DNA of 64,000 bases from Cheilinus undulatus (taxonomy: Eukaryota; Chordata; Actinopteri; Labriformes; Labridae). This document shows positions 43,503 to 54,100 of this stretch, one piece after another. The stretch spans positions 21,480,196 to 21,544,195 of the forward strand of contig NC_054873.1 of assembly GCF_018320785.1 (NCBI RefSeq), given 5' to 3'. Below the pieces are notes generated by a model. That model was not told the DNA's origin. It saw only the letters and a program-made list of their open reading frames with translations, and made no database searches. Position 1 is the first letter of the stretch. Every line of letters begins with the position of its first letter. The position numbers were made by a program, and so were the translations under genes.

Positions 43503-43612
43503 AGACCCAGCGACAGCACCGGAGCAGACAACCAACAGAGTCAGTTTGTGTTATGAACCATGGTGTACCTACCACTATGTGTATGACCCATAATGGCCCA
43601 TCACCCACCTGA
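43503..43612 (+). CDS. kcnc1: kcnc1 alternative terminal exon B (candidate)
   Basis: A pyrimidine-rich tract and ATGTTTATAG acceptor precede AGACCCAGCG. With the leftover G from exon 3 the frame opens as ETQRQHRSRQPTESVCVM, then continues to a TGA at 43610-43612. The PTESVCVM segment resembles the PTEAVRVT end of mammalian Kv3.1b, but here the frame runs 18 codons further. Using this exon gives a 587-aa channel, close to the 585 aa of Kv3.1b. The similarity is short, so this is a candidate. Confidence 0.55.
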
Positions 43613-44299
43613 TAGTGCTGTAGCATTGTTGTGTGTATTACTTAGTATTTTTAAATGGGTGTGACAGTGACAACCTGTGCATCACAAACTCAGCATAGAT
43701 GTAGCACTGAGGAAGTTTTGTTGTCAAGCCTTATGTAGCTCAGTTTCTGTGACTGGTTACTGTGTTGTAATTTGTGTGCCTATTTTTGGTGTGTGCCAGT
43801 GCTGTATATACGCTTTTTTGTGTGCTGAAGTTGTGTGTACCAATGTTTTTGAGTGATCATCAAATATTTGTGTGCTTCTTCTGTTCAAAGAAAAAAAAAT
43901 GTTGCTCCGATCTTAATCACCAACCCTATGCCCCACGACTCAAGCAAAAACCTGTCACTTGTCATGTCAGCCAGACTAAACAGCTAAAAACAAAATGTTA
44001 ACTTTGCACTGTCATGGTCACATCTTTCTAGACTTTTGCACTGTTTTGCACCAGTGAACTTTTTACATTCCTTTGATATGTTTTCAGGCATTTAAGGGAT
44101 GATATCCACAAAAATGAAAAGGCCATGCTAAAAACACTTATACTAATGAGGCATTAAAATAGCGTGCTATTAGAAATTAGTGAATTTAACTAGCTTTGCA
44201 AATCTCATTTAAGATGATTAGAAATAGAATAACTGATAGTGAACACTAACTGAATGTTTACATAATTTCACATTTATCCTTTAATAATCCATTGGTCAG

Positions 44300-44546
44300 A
44301 CCCCAAAATATCAGCACCACTTAAGGTGGCAAAGGTTTATAATAACAGTCCATGTTTGTAGTTATGGTAGACTTTCCTGAGTGGTAGCTGAGTTATAGTT
44401 ATCAGCTGATGATGTGAGCCACCCCCTATTGAAGATTGCCATTAAGCTGTGGTAAATATCTTGGTTTAGGCTCAAGGCGAAGACATGTTTTGATGTTTGA
44501 AATTAATGTGTTTGGTCTCATTTTAAAGGGAGTCCTCTAAGCATTC
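44300..44546 (+). repeat. dispersed repeat D, copy 1
   Basis: ATATCAGCACCACTTAAGGT through TTGGTCTCATTTTAAAGGGA matches, in reverse complement, 48940-49180. About 240 bp with point differences and small gaps. There are no clear terminal repeats, so a decayed MITE or SINE is likely. Confidence 0.6.
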
Positions 44547-46403
44547 ACTCAAACCCAAAGTCAATATACTAATGTTGAAATTACCACTTAACTAGTCAAT
44601 ATTTATTCCATGTTGTCCTTGTTCCGTTTGTCTTCATATGTCAAACTCTGGAAGCAGTGTAAGCAAGAGTCACATTCCTTGTTTGTGTTCACATACCTGA
44701 CCAATTAAACTGACTAGAGACTTGCCCGGGACTCTTTTCATAATCCTGCAGCGTGTGCCATCCACTCCCATCTGCACCTGCAACAGGTGTGTCAAATCCT
44801 GCCCGCATCGTACACAGATTCTGACAATCCATGAATGTGTTCACTTAAGCACCACCATAACAAAATTTCCTTCCCGAATGAAGGAAAACTCAAAGAAAAC
44901 AACCACAACACTCACATCCTCATCATGCGTAAAGGTGCCATACATGGATAAAGGAGCAGCTCAGACTAATTTAACTCCTTGTTATGGCTTAGTAATAGCA
45001 ATGTAATAGCAATTTATTGATCATCCATTTTAAAGTCATACAGAAGTGGAATTGTTTCCTGATCTCTATAAAGTTTGTGCATCATAAAAACTGCAGAGCA
45101 TGTACATCAGCTCTATTAAACAGTAAACTAATCCTTAGTCTCTAACACCATATTACCATCCTCATTATTAGATTTTTAATGCAATAAGACCAATTTGGCA
45201 TGGAAAGGGGTGTTTTTTCCCCCAAATAACTGCATAATGGCTCAGCGTCTCTGCAGGAAGCTATGCATTTGCGGGGATTGGCCTAGAACATAATAAGAGG
45301 AGCATTGAAGCTGTGCCTTTTCAATTATTTACAAAGTTTTTGTGCACACGCTTTATTGTGGAGCCTTAACAAAGCATCACACCATTTGGGGTGAGAAGAG
45401 CAGACACACATTCAAACATGTTTACGCAGCGCTGTCAATTACAACTGACAAATAACAGAAGATAAACCTTGATTTCTAACACCAATGTGCGACACATCTC
45501 CAGTATTATCTTTGTTAATATGAGCATAGAGAAGTGCTTCAAAGAGGGCTTACTTTGATCAGGGATCGTGGAGTAGGTGTATCATCATATCCAGGCGTGC
45601 CAAATATGTTTCCTTGTGGGTGTGTTTCAACAAATTCCAGTTATTGTTAAAAGAAAAACCAGAGTCATCAGCCCAGTTTAGTTTCTGTCTTTTAATGTGT
45701 GTTGGAGCGTTGTGGTGGATTGAGCGTATTTGTTAAATAAGTGATGTAATGGGGGATCAAGGATCAAGGATCAAGGATATCTTTATTATCCCCGAGGGGT
45801 AATTTGCTTCACAGCCAGCAGTACCATACAAGCAATTTCACTCAAAATAGGAATAAAATAAAAGTTCAAACACATAGGAAACATTCAAAGACACAGAAAA
45901 CAATGGCAATGGCCTCAAAATAAATAAGTCGTGGGCAAATTTCACCTTGAACTATTTAAAAGGCTAATGGCAGTCGGGATAAAAGAATTCTTCAGTCTGT
46001 TTGTCTTGCATGATGGAAGGACACATCTGCGTCCAGAGGGGAGCAGTGTGAACTCCTTAAAGAGTGGATGGTCTGGTTCACCAAGGATGGACTGGGCTTT
46101 TTTAAGAGATCTGAGTTTAAATATGTCAGTCAGATCACTCAGAGTAGTGCCTGCAATTTTGCAGCAGGTTTTAACTAAGCCTAGCAGCCGATTTTTGTGA
46201 ACCATAAAAACAGATAAAAGAGAATGTAAGAACAGATTCAATAAAACAAGAGTAAAACATTTTCTGAAAAGTACTGTCCATGTTAAAATTCCTTAAAATC
46301 TTTGGTTAATTTTCTTGCAGACAGCATCTACCTGAGGCTCAAAGTTCATTCTGTCATCCACAACAGTACCCAGGTATTTATACTGGCTCACTTTCCCCAT
46401 GGA

Positions 46404-46790
46404 CTATCCATTAATCAACAAAGGAGAAATGGCAATGGGATTCTTCCTAAAATCCACAGTCATTTCTTTTGTTTTTAAAACATTAATCTTTAAAAAGGAT
46501 TTGTCACACCATTCCATAAAATCAGTTAAAATGGGACCATGATCTAGGTCATCGTTAGAGAGAAGTGACACAATCACAGAGTCATCAGCAAATTTAATTA
46601 TGTGTCGCTTCTCATACTGACTCCGACATTCGTTTGTGTATAAAACAAATAAAAGCGGTGAGAGGACACATCCTTGAGGTGAGCCAGTAGAAGAAATGCT
46701 AAAATCTGATAAAATACCATTAACGCTCACGCGTTGAGTCCTTCCAGTTAAAAAATCCATTAGCCAGCTTATCAGACCAAGATCAATCAA
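46404..46790 (-). pseudogene. LINE reverse transcriptase, C-terminal part
   Basis: This frame overlaps the previous one by 8 bases and continues with FLTGRTQRVSVNG, GSPQGCVLSPLLFVLYTNEC and the active-site box IKFADDSVIVSLL (FADD), then KINVLKTKEMTVDFRK. Apart from the frameshift the motifs look intact, which suggests a relatively recent insertion. Confidence 0.85.
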
Positions 46791-47508
46791 TTTTTTCTGC
46801 TAAAATGTGGGGCTGAATAATGTTAAAAGCTGAGGAGAAATCAATAAAAAGTAAACGTGCAAAAGTCTTTACTCCCTCAAGGTGAGTTAAAATTATATTA
46901 AGAAGTGTGGCAAGAGCGTCGTCAACACCCCTGCCAGGTCTGTATGCGAACTGAAGGGGGTCAAGTTCAGCGTTGACAATGTTTGAAAGCTCATCTTTAA
47001 CAATCCTTTCAAAAGACTTCATTGCTAAAGAGGTAAGAGCTACAGGCCTGTAATCATTTAGTGACTTTGGTGCACTAGTTTTTGGCACAGGTACAATAAT
47101 AGAATCCTTCCAAAGGCTAGGTACTCTAAAAAGTTGAAGGGATTGGCTAAAAATGAAACTAAAAATGTCTGACAGTTGTGCAGAACAATTTTTAAGAACA
47201 CGACCACCAAGACCGTCAGGGCCAGGACGTTTCTTTTCCTTAATGCCATGAAAAAATTTCTGAACTCTGGCCTTATCCACAGGGATGCAGGGCAGTTCAG
47301 AAGAATGATCTACATTTTTAAAAGCAGAGATCTCATCACTAAAATCATGGACATTAAAACGGTTAAAAAAGGTGTTCAGTTCATTAGAGAGGTCAGAGTC
47401 AGACATCCCATTAAAAGAAATAAAACTTTTCTTGGGCTGCATCCCCATCATGGTTTTAACCCCCTCCCATGTAGGCCGAGAGTTACCAGAGGTTAACATG
47501 TTCTGCAC
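46783..47508 (-). pseudogene. LINE reverse transcriptase, N-terminal part
   Basis: The 241-codon frame has RPGPDGLGGRVLKNC, then LNDYRPVALTSLAMKSFER and LDPLQFAYRPGRGVDDALA, then LFIDFSSAFNIIQPHIL (catalytic D of motif A). This is the finger and first palm part of a non-LTR reverse transcriptase. It stops after HILAEKID and the enzyme continues in another frame, so a frameshift has broken it. Confidence 0.85.
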
Positions 47509-47627
47509 TTTGTCGCTGTAATTGAGCTTTGCAAGTTTCAGCTCTTTTTTAACCTGCTTCTGAAAGACCCGATACCGAGCCTCATCTCCCTGAATGAAGC
47601 TGATATTTCGCTGAACGATTGTTTGTT

Positions 47628-47978
47628 TTATAGATTTTGTGATCCAAGGTTTGTTATTTGGATAAAGGAGGACAGATCTCTGGGGATGACTAAATTCTCA
47701 CAGAAATTAATATAAGAAAACACAATTTCAGTCAATTCATCTAGGTCTGTGCAAGAATATTTAAACATGTCCCAGTCCGTACGATCAAAACATTCCTGCA
47801 GACAGCAAATAGAGTCCTCCAACCAGGCTGGAACCAATCTTCGTTCCGGCTTGTGTCTCTTCAGGACAGGTTTGTATGACGGAACTAAATAAACCGTGTA
47901 GTGATCCGACATGGCAAGTGGAGCTCTCTTATGGGATTTATAAGACGGGGTCCGGAAGGGGGGCAAACTGACGCACAA
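47628..47978 (-). pseudogene. LINE endonuclease-to-RT linker fragment
   Basis: A 116-codon frame contains SDHYTVYLVPSYKPVLKRHK and DWDMFKYSCTDLDELTEIV. In this LINE family these sit between the endonuclease domain and the reverse transcriptase. The upstream endonuclease is absent. Confidence 0.7.
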
Positions 47979-48939
47979 GGCACAACAATTTGAAATTTAT
48001 TCCAAATTTGTACATATTTATGATTTTTTGATGGCACCAGTTTTGAACCAGTACAAGCAAGAAGTCTTCTGAGAGGTATCAAGTACAATAGGAGCAACAG
48101 TGTGGTGTGCAAATCGAGACAGACACAGACACGCTGCTAATTATAGTAGTAAGATTCTGATTCCCACCAAAGATAGCTCAGCTGCTACTTCTGCCAGTCA
48201 ATCACAAATCTCTAGCTTGAATCATTCAGAAGATTAACTTCTTCCACAGAAATACTTAAAGTAATGCATGCTTACAGAATCACTGTATGACTTTGTGAAG
48301 TATTGTTCCTTATCTTTACAATACTGCTATGGTTATTATATTTTGAAATATTCAGTGTTTTATTAAACATAGAAAAGATATTTTGAAATGACAAAATTAA
48401 CCAAAGTATATTCACTGATGGCAATGATTTCTTTAAACTCTGAAATATAAATCACCAACTACCTGGATTAGGAGCTTATCTGGTATTGCTATAATTTGTG
48501 GCTCACAATATCATCTCACAATGAAAAAGTGTGGGTAAGTGTGGGCAATTAATCACAAATTAGATTAAATCGCCGTTTGGCCTGCTGCAATTTACAAATC
48601 GCAGAAGTTGCAATATTTCTTTAACTTGAAATGTTTCAAAATACCAGCTTGACAGATTCATTTTGCATCAGCAGCAGGGATTTTGTGCACATTATGCAAT
48701 CATTCAAGTGTCAACACAGTGGTCCATTTAAATATGATGTACCTCTCACTAATCCCTGCTTTCATCAATGCTGATGCACCACACCGCTGGGAAAACTTCG
48801 CCTCCTCCACCCCAGCCTCCTCCTTTATAGATTAAAGCTTGTTGCACTCTCATATTCAGATTCATGCTACTATGGATGAAATAAATTCATTGTTTTCAAT
48901 ACACATTGTCATAAATAGATCTGTCTGTATGACATATGA

Positions 48940-49180
48940 CTTAGAGGACCCCCTTTAAAATGAGACCAAACACAATCCTTGCCATTGGCCTTAACTGGGA
49001 TATGCACCAGCGTCTAAATGGCAATTTTTAATAGGGGGTGGGTTACTTCATCAGCTGACACTATGACTCAGCTACCATCAGAAAGGTCTGTCATGCCAAA
49101 GTATTAACTACAGACATGGACCTTTAAAAAACTATTATAAACCTTTGCCACCTTGAGTGGTGCTGATATGTGGTCTGGCT
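48940..49180 (-). repeat. dispersed repeat D, copy 2 (inverted)
   Basis: Reverse complement of 44300-44546: AAACCTTTGCCACCTTGAGT pairs with ACTTAAGGTGGCAAAGGTTT, and TTTAAAATGAGACCAAACAC pairs with GTGTTTGGTCTCATTTTAAA. The two copies bracket the LINE. Confidence 0.6.
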
Positions 49181-50965
49181 CGTGGACTATAAGTATCATT
49201 AGCAGTTTATACATAAAATAAACTCATTACACATTTACATTTTAATTGACAATCAAGTAGAATTTATGATTATTTCTCTGCACACAGAGAAATCTTATAT
49301 TAGTATGTAATACTTGCCAATGCCAAATCATTACACTCATTATTCTGGACAAGTGCCTCTGTTATGCAAATTTTTCTCACTATTCATCATGTTAGTATAG
49401 CTAAAAGACATGATGAATAAATGTAAATTCATTTTAAATTAGCCATCAGTCACCAGCCATTGAAATCAAGTATCAGCTCAGTACTCAGAAAACACACAGA
49501 TACAAAAAGGACCCCCATTAGCTCCAGCTTCTACAGGCAAGCAATGACCATACCTACTTAGAAACAAAAAAGAAGAGTCATTGTATGTGTAGAAAAGTTA
49601 GTAAAAAGGGACCAACTTTTTACAAAACAACTGCAATCACACTGCCAACAGCCAACTGAGATCTGTGTGCAGTCAGGAACAGCAGGTCTGCCAATCTGCC
49701 AACAGAGCTGAGCATGAATAGGGGGACAGTGTGCAGCCCATTGTCTGCCACACAGACGCATACATACAGAAACAAACAGTGGTTATCATTGAACGAATCA
49801 ATAACACAACGAAGAGGCAACTAATGTGTGCCGTTTAGTGAGACTTCAGAGTGTGTGTTTTGAACACTGTATTTTGTGGTTAGTTATCTCAATAAGGTGT
49901 TCAGTGATCATTTTGATTGGTTTGTTGTTTAGGGATTTTTTGTGTCTTTTTGACTAATACAGTTCAGGCTTGTACAATAAATAGTGATAAATAAAAAAAC
50001 ACAGAATTTATCATTTTTCAGTGAGTGTTGATTTATTTTTTATCAATCTAATCAAGGTAAAAAGCACATAAAGTTCATTTCTTTAATGCATTATTTCAAA
50101 GATGTGGAGTTTTTTATTGAATTGCATAATAAAAAGTTTTAAATAAAAACGGTTTATAATTGCAACGCTAAAATCCATGAGCCATTCTTGGTCCTGTCAT
50201 TACCCTTGACCAAAGCAATGGCTTCAGACCTGCAGTTGGTCCCGTTTGCTGCACTGCGGGTGCCCACAGCTTATAAATATGCAAGTTGGGTCAAACACAG
50301 CGGACAAACTTCCCCCAAGAGGGATTATGATGTACAGTGTGAAAGTGTAGCAAATGAGACAAAGAGAACATCAAAGAATATAGGGCACAAAATGTTGATG
50401 GATGGTTCTAAGTAAAAAAAAATACAGTGCTGGTGGTAAATCACACCACAGCTGAGAGATTTTCAGAATGAAGTGCAGAGATTGACTGCCTCCTGACACT
50501 CAAGATCACAGCAATAAAACAGCTGACATGGGGAAGATGGAGCTATAGCACCAGCCTAGCTCATCCCTCACATGGCCTGTAATAGCCTCACACAGGAGGA
50601 CAAACATTGCAGGTGGACCAGGAGCCATAAGCACTGGCCATGTCCTGCCAAACCATCCCTCCATCGTCAGGCCCATCAAAGTGATGGGCCGGTCAGAGAA
50701 ATGATGACCTCTGTCCTCATGTGACATAACTCAGCCTGTGTCTAAGCACATCACAACATTTTTGATGACTGCAGCTTGAAGTTAGACTTTTCAGAAGCTC
50801 AGGTAGCCTCTTAGAAGATGGAAGTATTTTAAAGGCACTTAAAGTAACTGTATGCAGGCTGAGCTACCAATTAGAAATATACCAGGTGCAAATACAGTAT
50901 AAACATAAACAGATTCATTTCTAGTTTCCAAGTGCATTGTCCTGAGCAGTTATCCTGTTCCAGTG
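49181..50965. other. convergent intergenic stretch kcnc1-sergef
   Basis: No gene is recognised. The part at 50500-50730, just 3' of sergef, has balanced base composition and could be part of the sergef 3' UTR or a conserved element. Confidence 0.35.
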
Positions 50966-51159
50966 TTACTGTAGTGGAATCGTTGCAGAGTTTTTTCTTG
51001 AGTCCATCATCTCAGTGCACACTGCCATAGAGTGTCCAGCTCCACAGCCAATCAGAAGAGGTTTGAGCCCAGAAACAAGCTGTGGCTGAAGGACGTCGGT
51101 CTGTGAACCGTCTCCACACATCCCATGTTCGTTCCATCCCCAGGAGAGGAGTACCCCCC
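50966..51159 (-). CDS. sergef: sergef coding exon 11 (C-terminus)
   Basis: This exon encodes GGVLLSWGWNEHGMCGDGSQ through GCGAGHSMAVCTEMMDSRK and stops at TAA 50968-50966. The tail after the last blade is only about 16 residues, much shorter than in human SERGEF. Confidence 0.95.
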
Positions 51160-54100
51160 CTGAAAAGGAGAGAGCTTGGGGGTCAGTGGATCTGACAGCA
51201 GAGAGGCCAGGCTGCCGCACCGTACCATGTAGGCTAAAATTAGCAGACTGGAGAGAAAAAAAACAGTCTGGGTGCAAAAAAAAGCCATGCATTTCACACA
51301 CACGCACACACACGCAGGCATGCATCCATGCACATACACACATGCAGAGCTTCTCTTGTCCCCACACTGACACTCAGCCAGTAATAAAGACTCCCTGCTC
51401 TTCACAGCTGGTGAGGTGTTGGTGGGTGTGGTCAGGTCTGCATCACCGAGGAGACACGTGCCATGGCAACACAGTTACCTAATAGGCTCCATTGCCATGG
51501 CAACAGAAGCGAGCTTGCTTTCTCAAGGGTAACACATCTTCAAGCTTTCCCTGTCCTGCAGTCGTGTGTGCGTCTTTCATGCCATCGTTTCATTTACTGC
51601 ACATCGTGGGGCTTCTTTTGTCTTTGTGTGTTTCTGGTTCGTCTAAAGACATGGATTTGCCAAGTGACACATATGCTTTTGCCAGTTAACAACCAAGATA
51701 TCACGCCAGCAGCTTATGTCAGTGTGATATTGTGCCAAATATTAGCTTTAGCTTTGACAAACACAGACACCTAGCACCGTCTTATAATACTGCATGTGTT
51801 TATAACATCATCTTTGATTAAGTTTATTCAGTAAACATACTGGTTAGATCGTTTAATATGTTAAATTGTTTTGTTCTTTGGGAAAAAAGCCTTACTTTGG
51901 TGCAGTGCCTAATTCATGGACTCACTGACTGGAGTACAGCACATCAGTGTTTCCATGGCAACAAAGTGCCAGCACAATATTCTGCACAAAAAAGGCAAAA
52001 AATCAAGACACTCAAACCAAAAGCCATATCCTTGTAAACAAATACAACCTTTGATTATGTTTAAACCTTTTAAACCTTACACTAGTTAAACACCACTACA
52101 GTGATGTTAACTACAGCAGGAACATTTTTAAGCATGACTTAGATCACACTACACTTAAAGCAGCATCTTATCTAAGATGTTTGTCCTCATACATCCCTGT
52201 AAAGTTCAAAATGTTCACATTAACAAAAATCTTTCCTCAGATTGGATGAGCTGTGCCCACAGCGTCTTTGGCCCCACCTTGACCACCGATGATGAATTTC
52301 ATACTTGAGGAGAACTCCTCAGGTGCAAATGGGCAAAAGCTGAGCAGGCAACAGATATCATGAGCAGCAGCATGCAATGCTCTCCGTTCCTTTCTGCCTG
52401 ACCTACTTCAGCACCAGAAATAGCAGCACTCAGGTCTCTGCTTCCAATCCTGTTTTGCTATTTCATTGCTCCTGCCACTGCGCTCGAGACAGGAGGAGGA
52501 AAAGAGGAGAGCATGGCACAGGAGGGAGATGCACCAGGCTCAAGTGAGCGCTCCCTTTTTCAGGTTCTGCTTTCTCATCACATAACTGAACTTCTGAAAG
52601 CACAGAGCAGCGCTTTGTGAGAACTGTCATTATGACGGACAGCCTGCGTTGACAATTTCCTAATAACAATGGCAAATCCAGTTAACTGTAAATTGGTCAG
52701 AACATTAAAAGTGGAAGGCCATTTGCTTGTTGAAATACCAGCGATGTCAAGCGTATCCTCTCTAATGGAGCCGCTTTGCTCATGTTTCAATGTTCCTGTG
52801 CGTATTTATACTCATGCTGATGAAAAAAACTGGGCCAGTGATCAAAATTTAATGCAAAAGATTTTACTTCTAAAAAGGCAGTCACTAAGGGAAACTAGAA
52901 GACTTTTTGGCAAGCCAACAAAGAATTTAAGCAAATTTAATATTTCTGCTCATCCGACGAGGAAGTAAGAAACACTCGTATATTTTTTTTTATTTGGGAT
53001 TCTTTAGGGGAAGTAACTGTGATTTCTTTATTCCATTCTTAAGGATAAAAAAGGAGACTGCTCTACAAACAATCTGGAGAAACATGCCTGTAAAAGTGTG
53101 TGTGTTTCATCAACTCTTTACAGGCTGGTTCGAGTAATTGCTTCGATCAGTGATACCCATCTATCCATGCTGTAATTACTTCCTGATGCAAAGGCCACAG
53201 AGCTATGAGCTGACCTCAGAAATCCTCTGCAGCATTACCAGAAGGATTAATATTTCACAATGATGTTTAACTGTAATGTATTCGACTGTTCCTTACTAAC
53301 TCTTTAGTACAGGGAGGAGGATAACTTGAAAAAGTCTAGCTGTGCCTATGTGTATTCCCTGTTTTTTTATGCAGTAAGTGCTACGGTCACGTCAGGACAA
53401 AAGTGGAGTCCCTTGTTTCAGCAGCTTGCACGTACTTAAACCAGAAAGTTCAAACTATTTCTGCTTAATTTCTCAGAAACCTCTTTTTCTCGCTGTACAT
53501 TTCCAGTGCATTTGTGTTCAATCTTGTTCTAAATTCATGCTTATCTATTTTTCTGCTTTCATGTTCTGATATTGGCAAATTATTAATAGTTTTTCAGCAT
53601 GACAAGAGAAGTGTCAGAAAATGTAAGGAGGTTTTTGAGAGAACACTCTTACCTACAATGGCAAGGTTATGTTCTGATCCACAGGCAATCTGTAGAGACA
53701 AGATTTCAAAGTGTTAGAAAATGCATGTTTAGAGCAGGCAGACAATTTTAAGACTGTAATTTCCAAGAACTGTTATGCCAACATGGATACTGAAACATTT
53801 TGTAACCAAACCTGCTCTCGAAGTGAAATAAAATGCCATGTTTGAAGATGTAGTAATCCAACTTTTATTCAAAAGTGTATACACCATGGGCAAATAACAA
53901 TAATGATGATCTATTCTGTGAATACATTAAACCCAGTCAGACCCTTAACTCTACAGCAGAGCATAGTTAACAGTTAAGTGTTTCTAAAAGCTAGAACACA
54001 CTGCTGGGCTGTCCAGACCACTTAATGCAACTGTCGCGGGAGTGCCTGCCTTTGCTGACTAAAACCCTTTTACAAATTAATGGCCCTTTTTTTCTGTAGT

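Larger units (their letters stand above)
45754..47990 (-). mobile_element. CR1/L2-type LINE, 5'-truncated, with GGATCAA tail
   Basis: The minus strand carries the end of an endonuclease/linker region (47978-47628), then reverse transcriptase pieces, then a 3' region ending in tandem GGATCAA units (45754-45778), the tail of a target-primed retrotransposon. The 5' end is missing upstream of about 47990. It lies between kcnc1 and sergef. Confidence 0.8.

Noticed and set aside
51052-51482. Frames around the CACACACGCA-rich stretch
   Set aside because: They are low-complexity frames in sergef intron 10 next to exon 11, on both strands, without similarity to a known protein.
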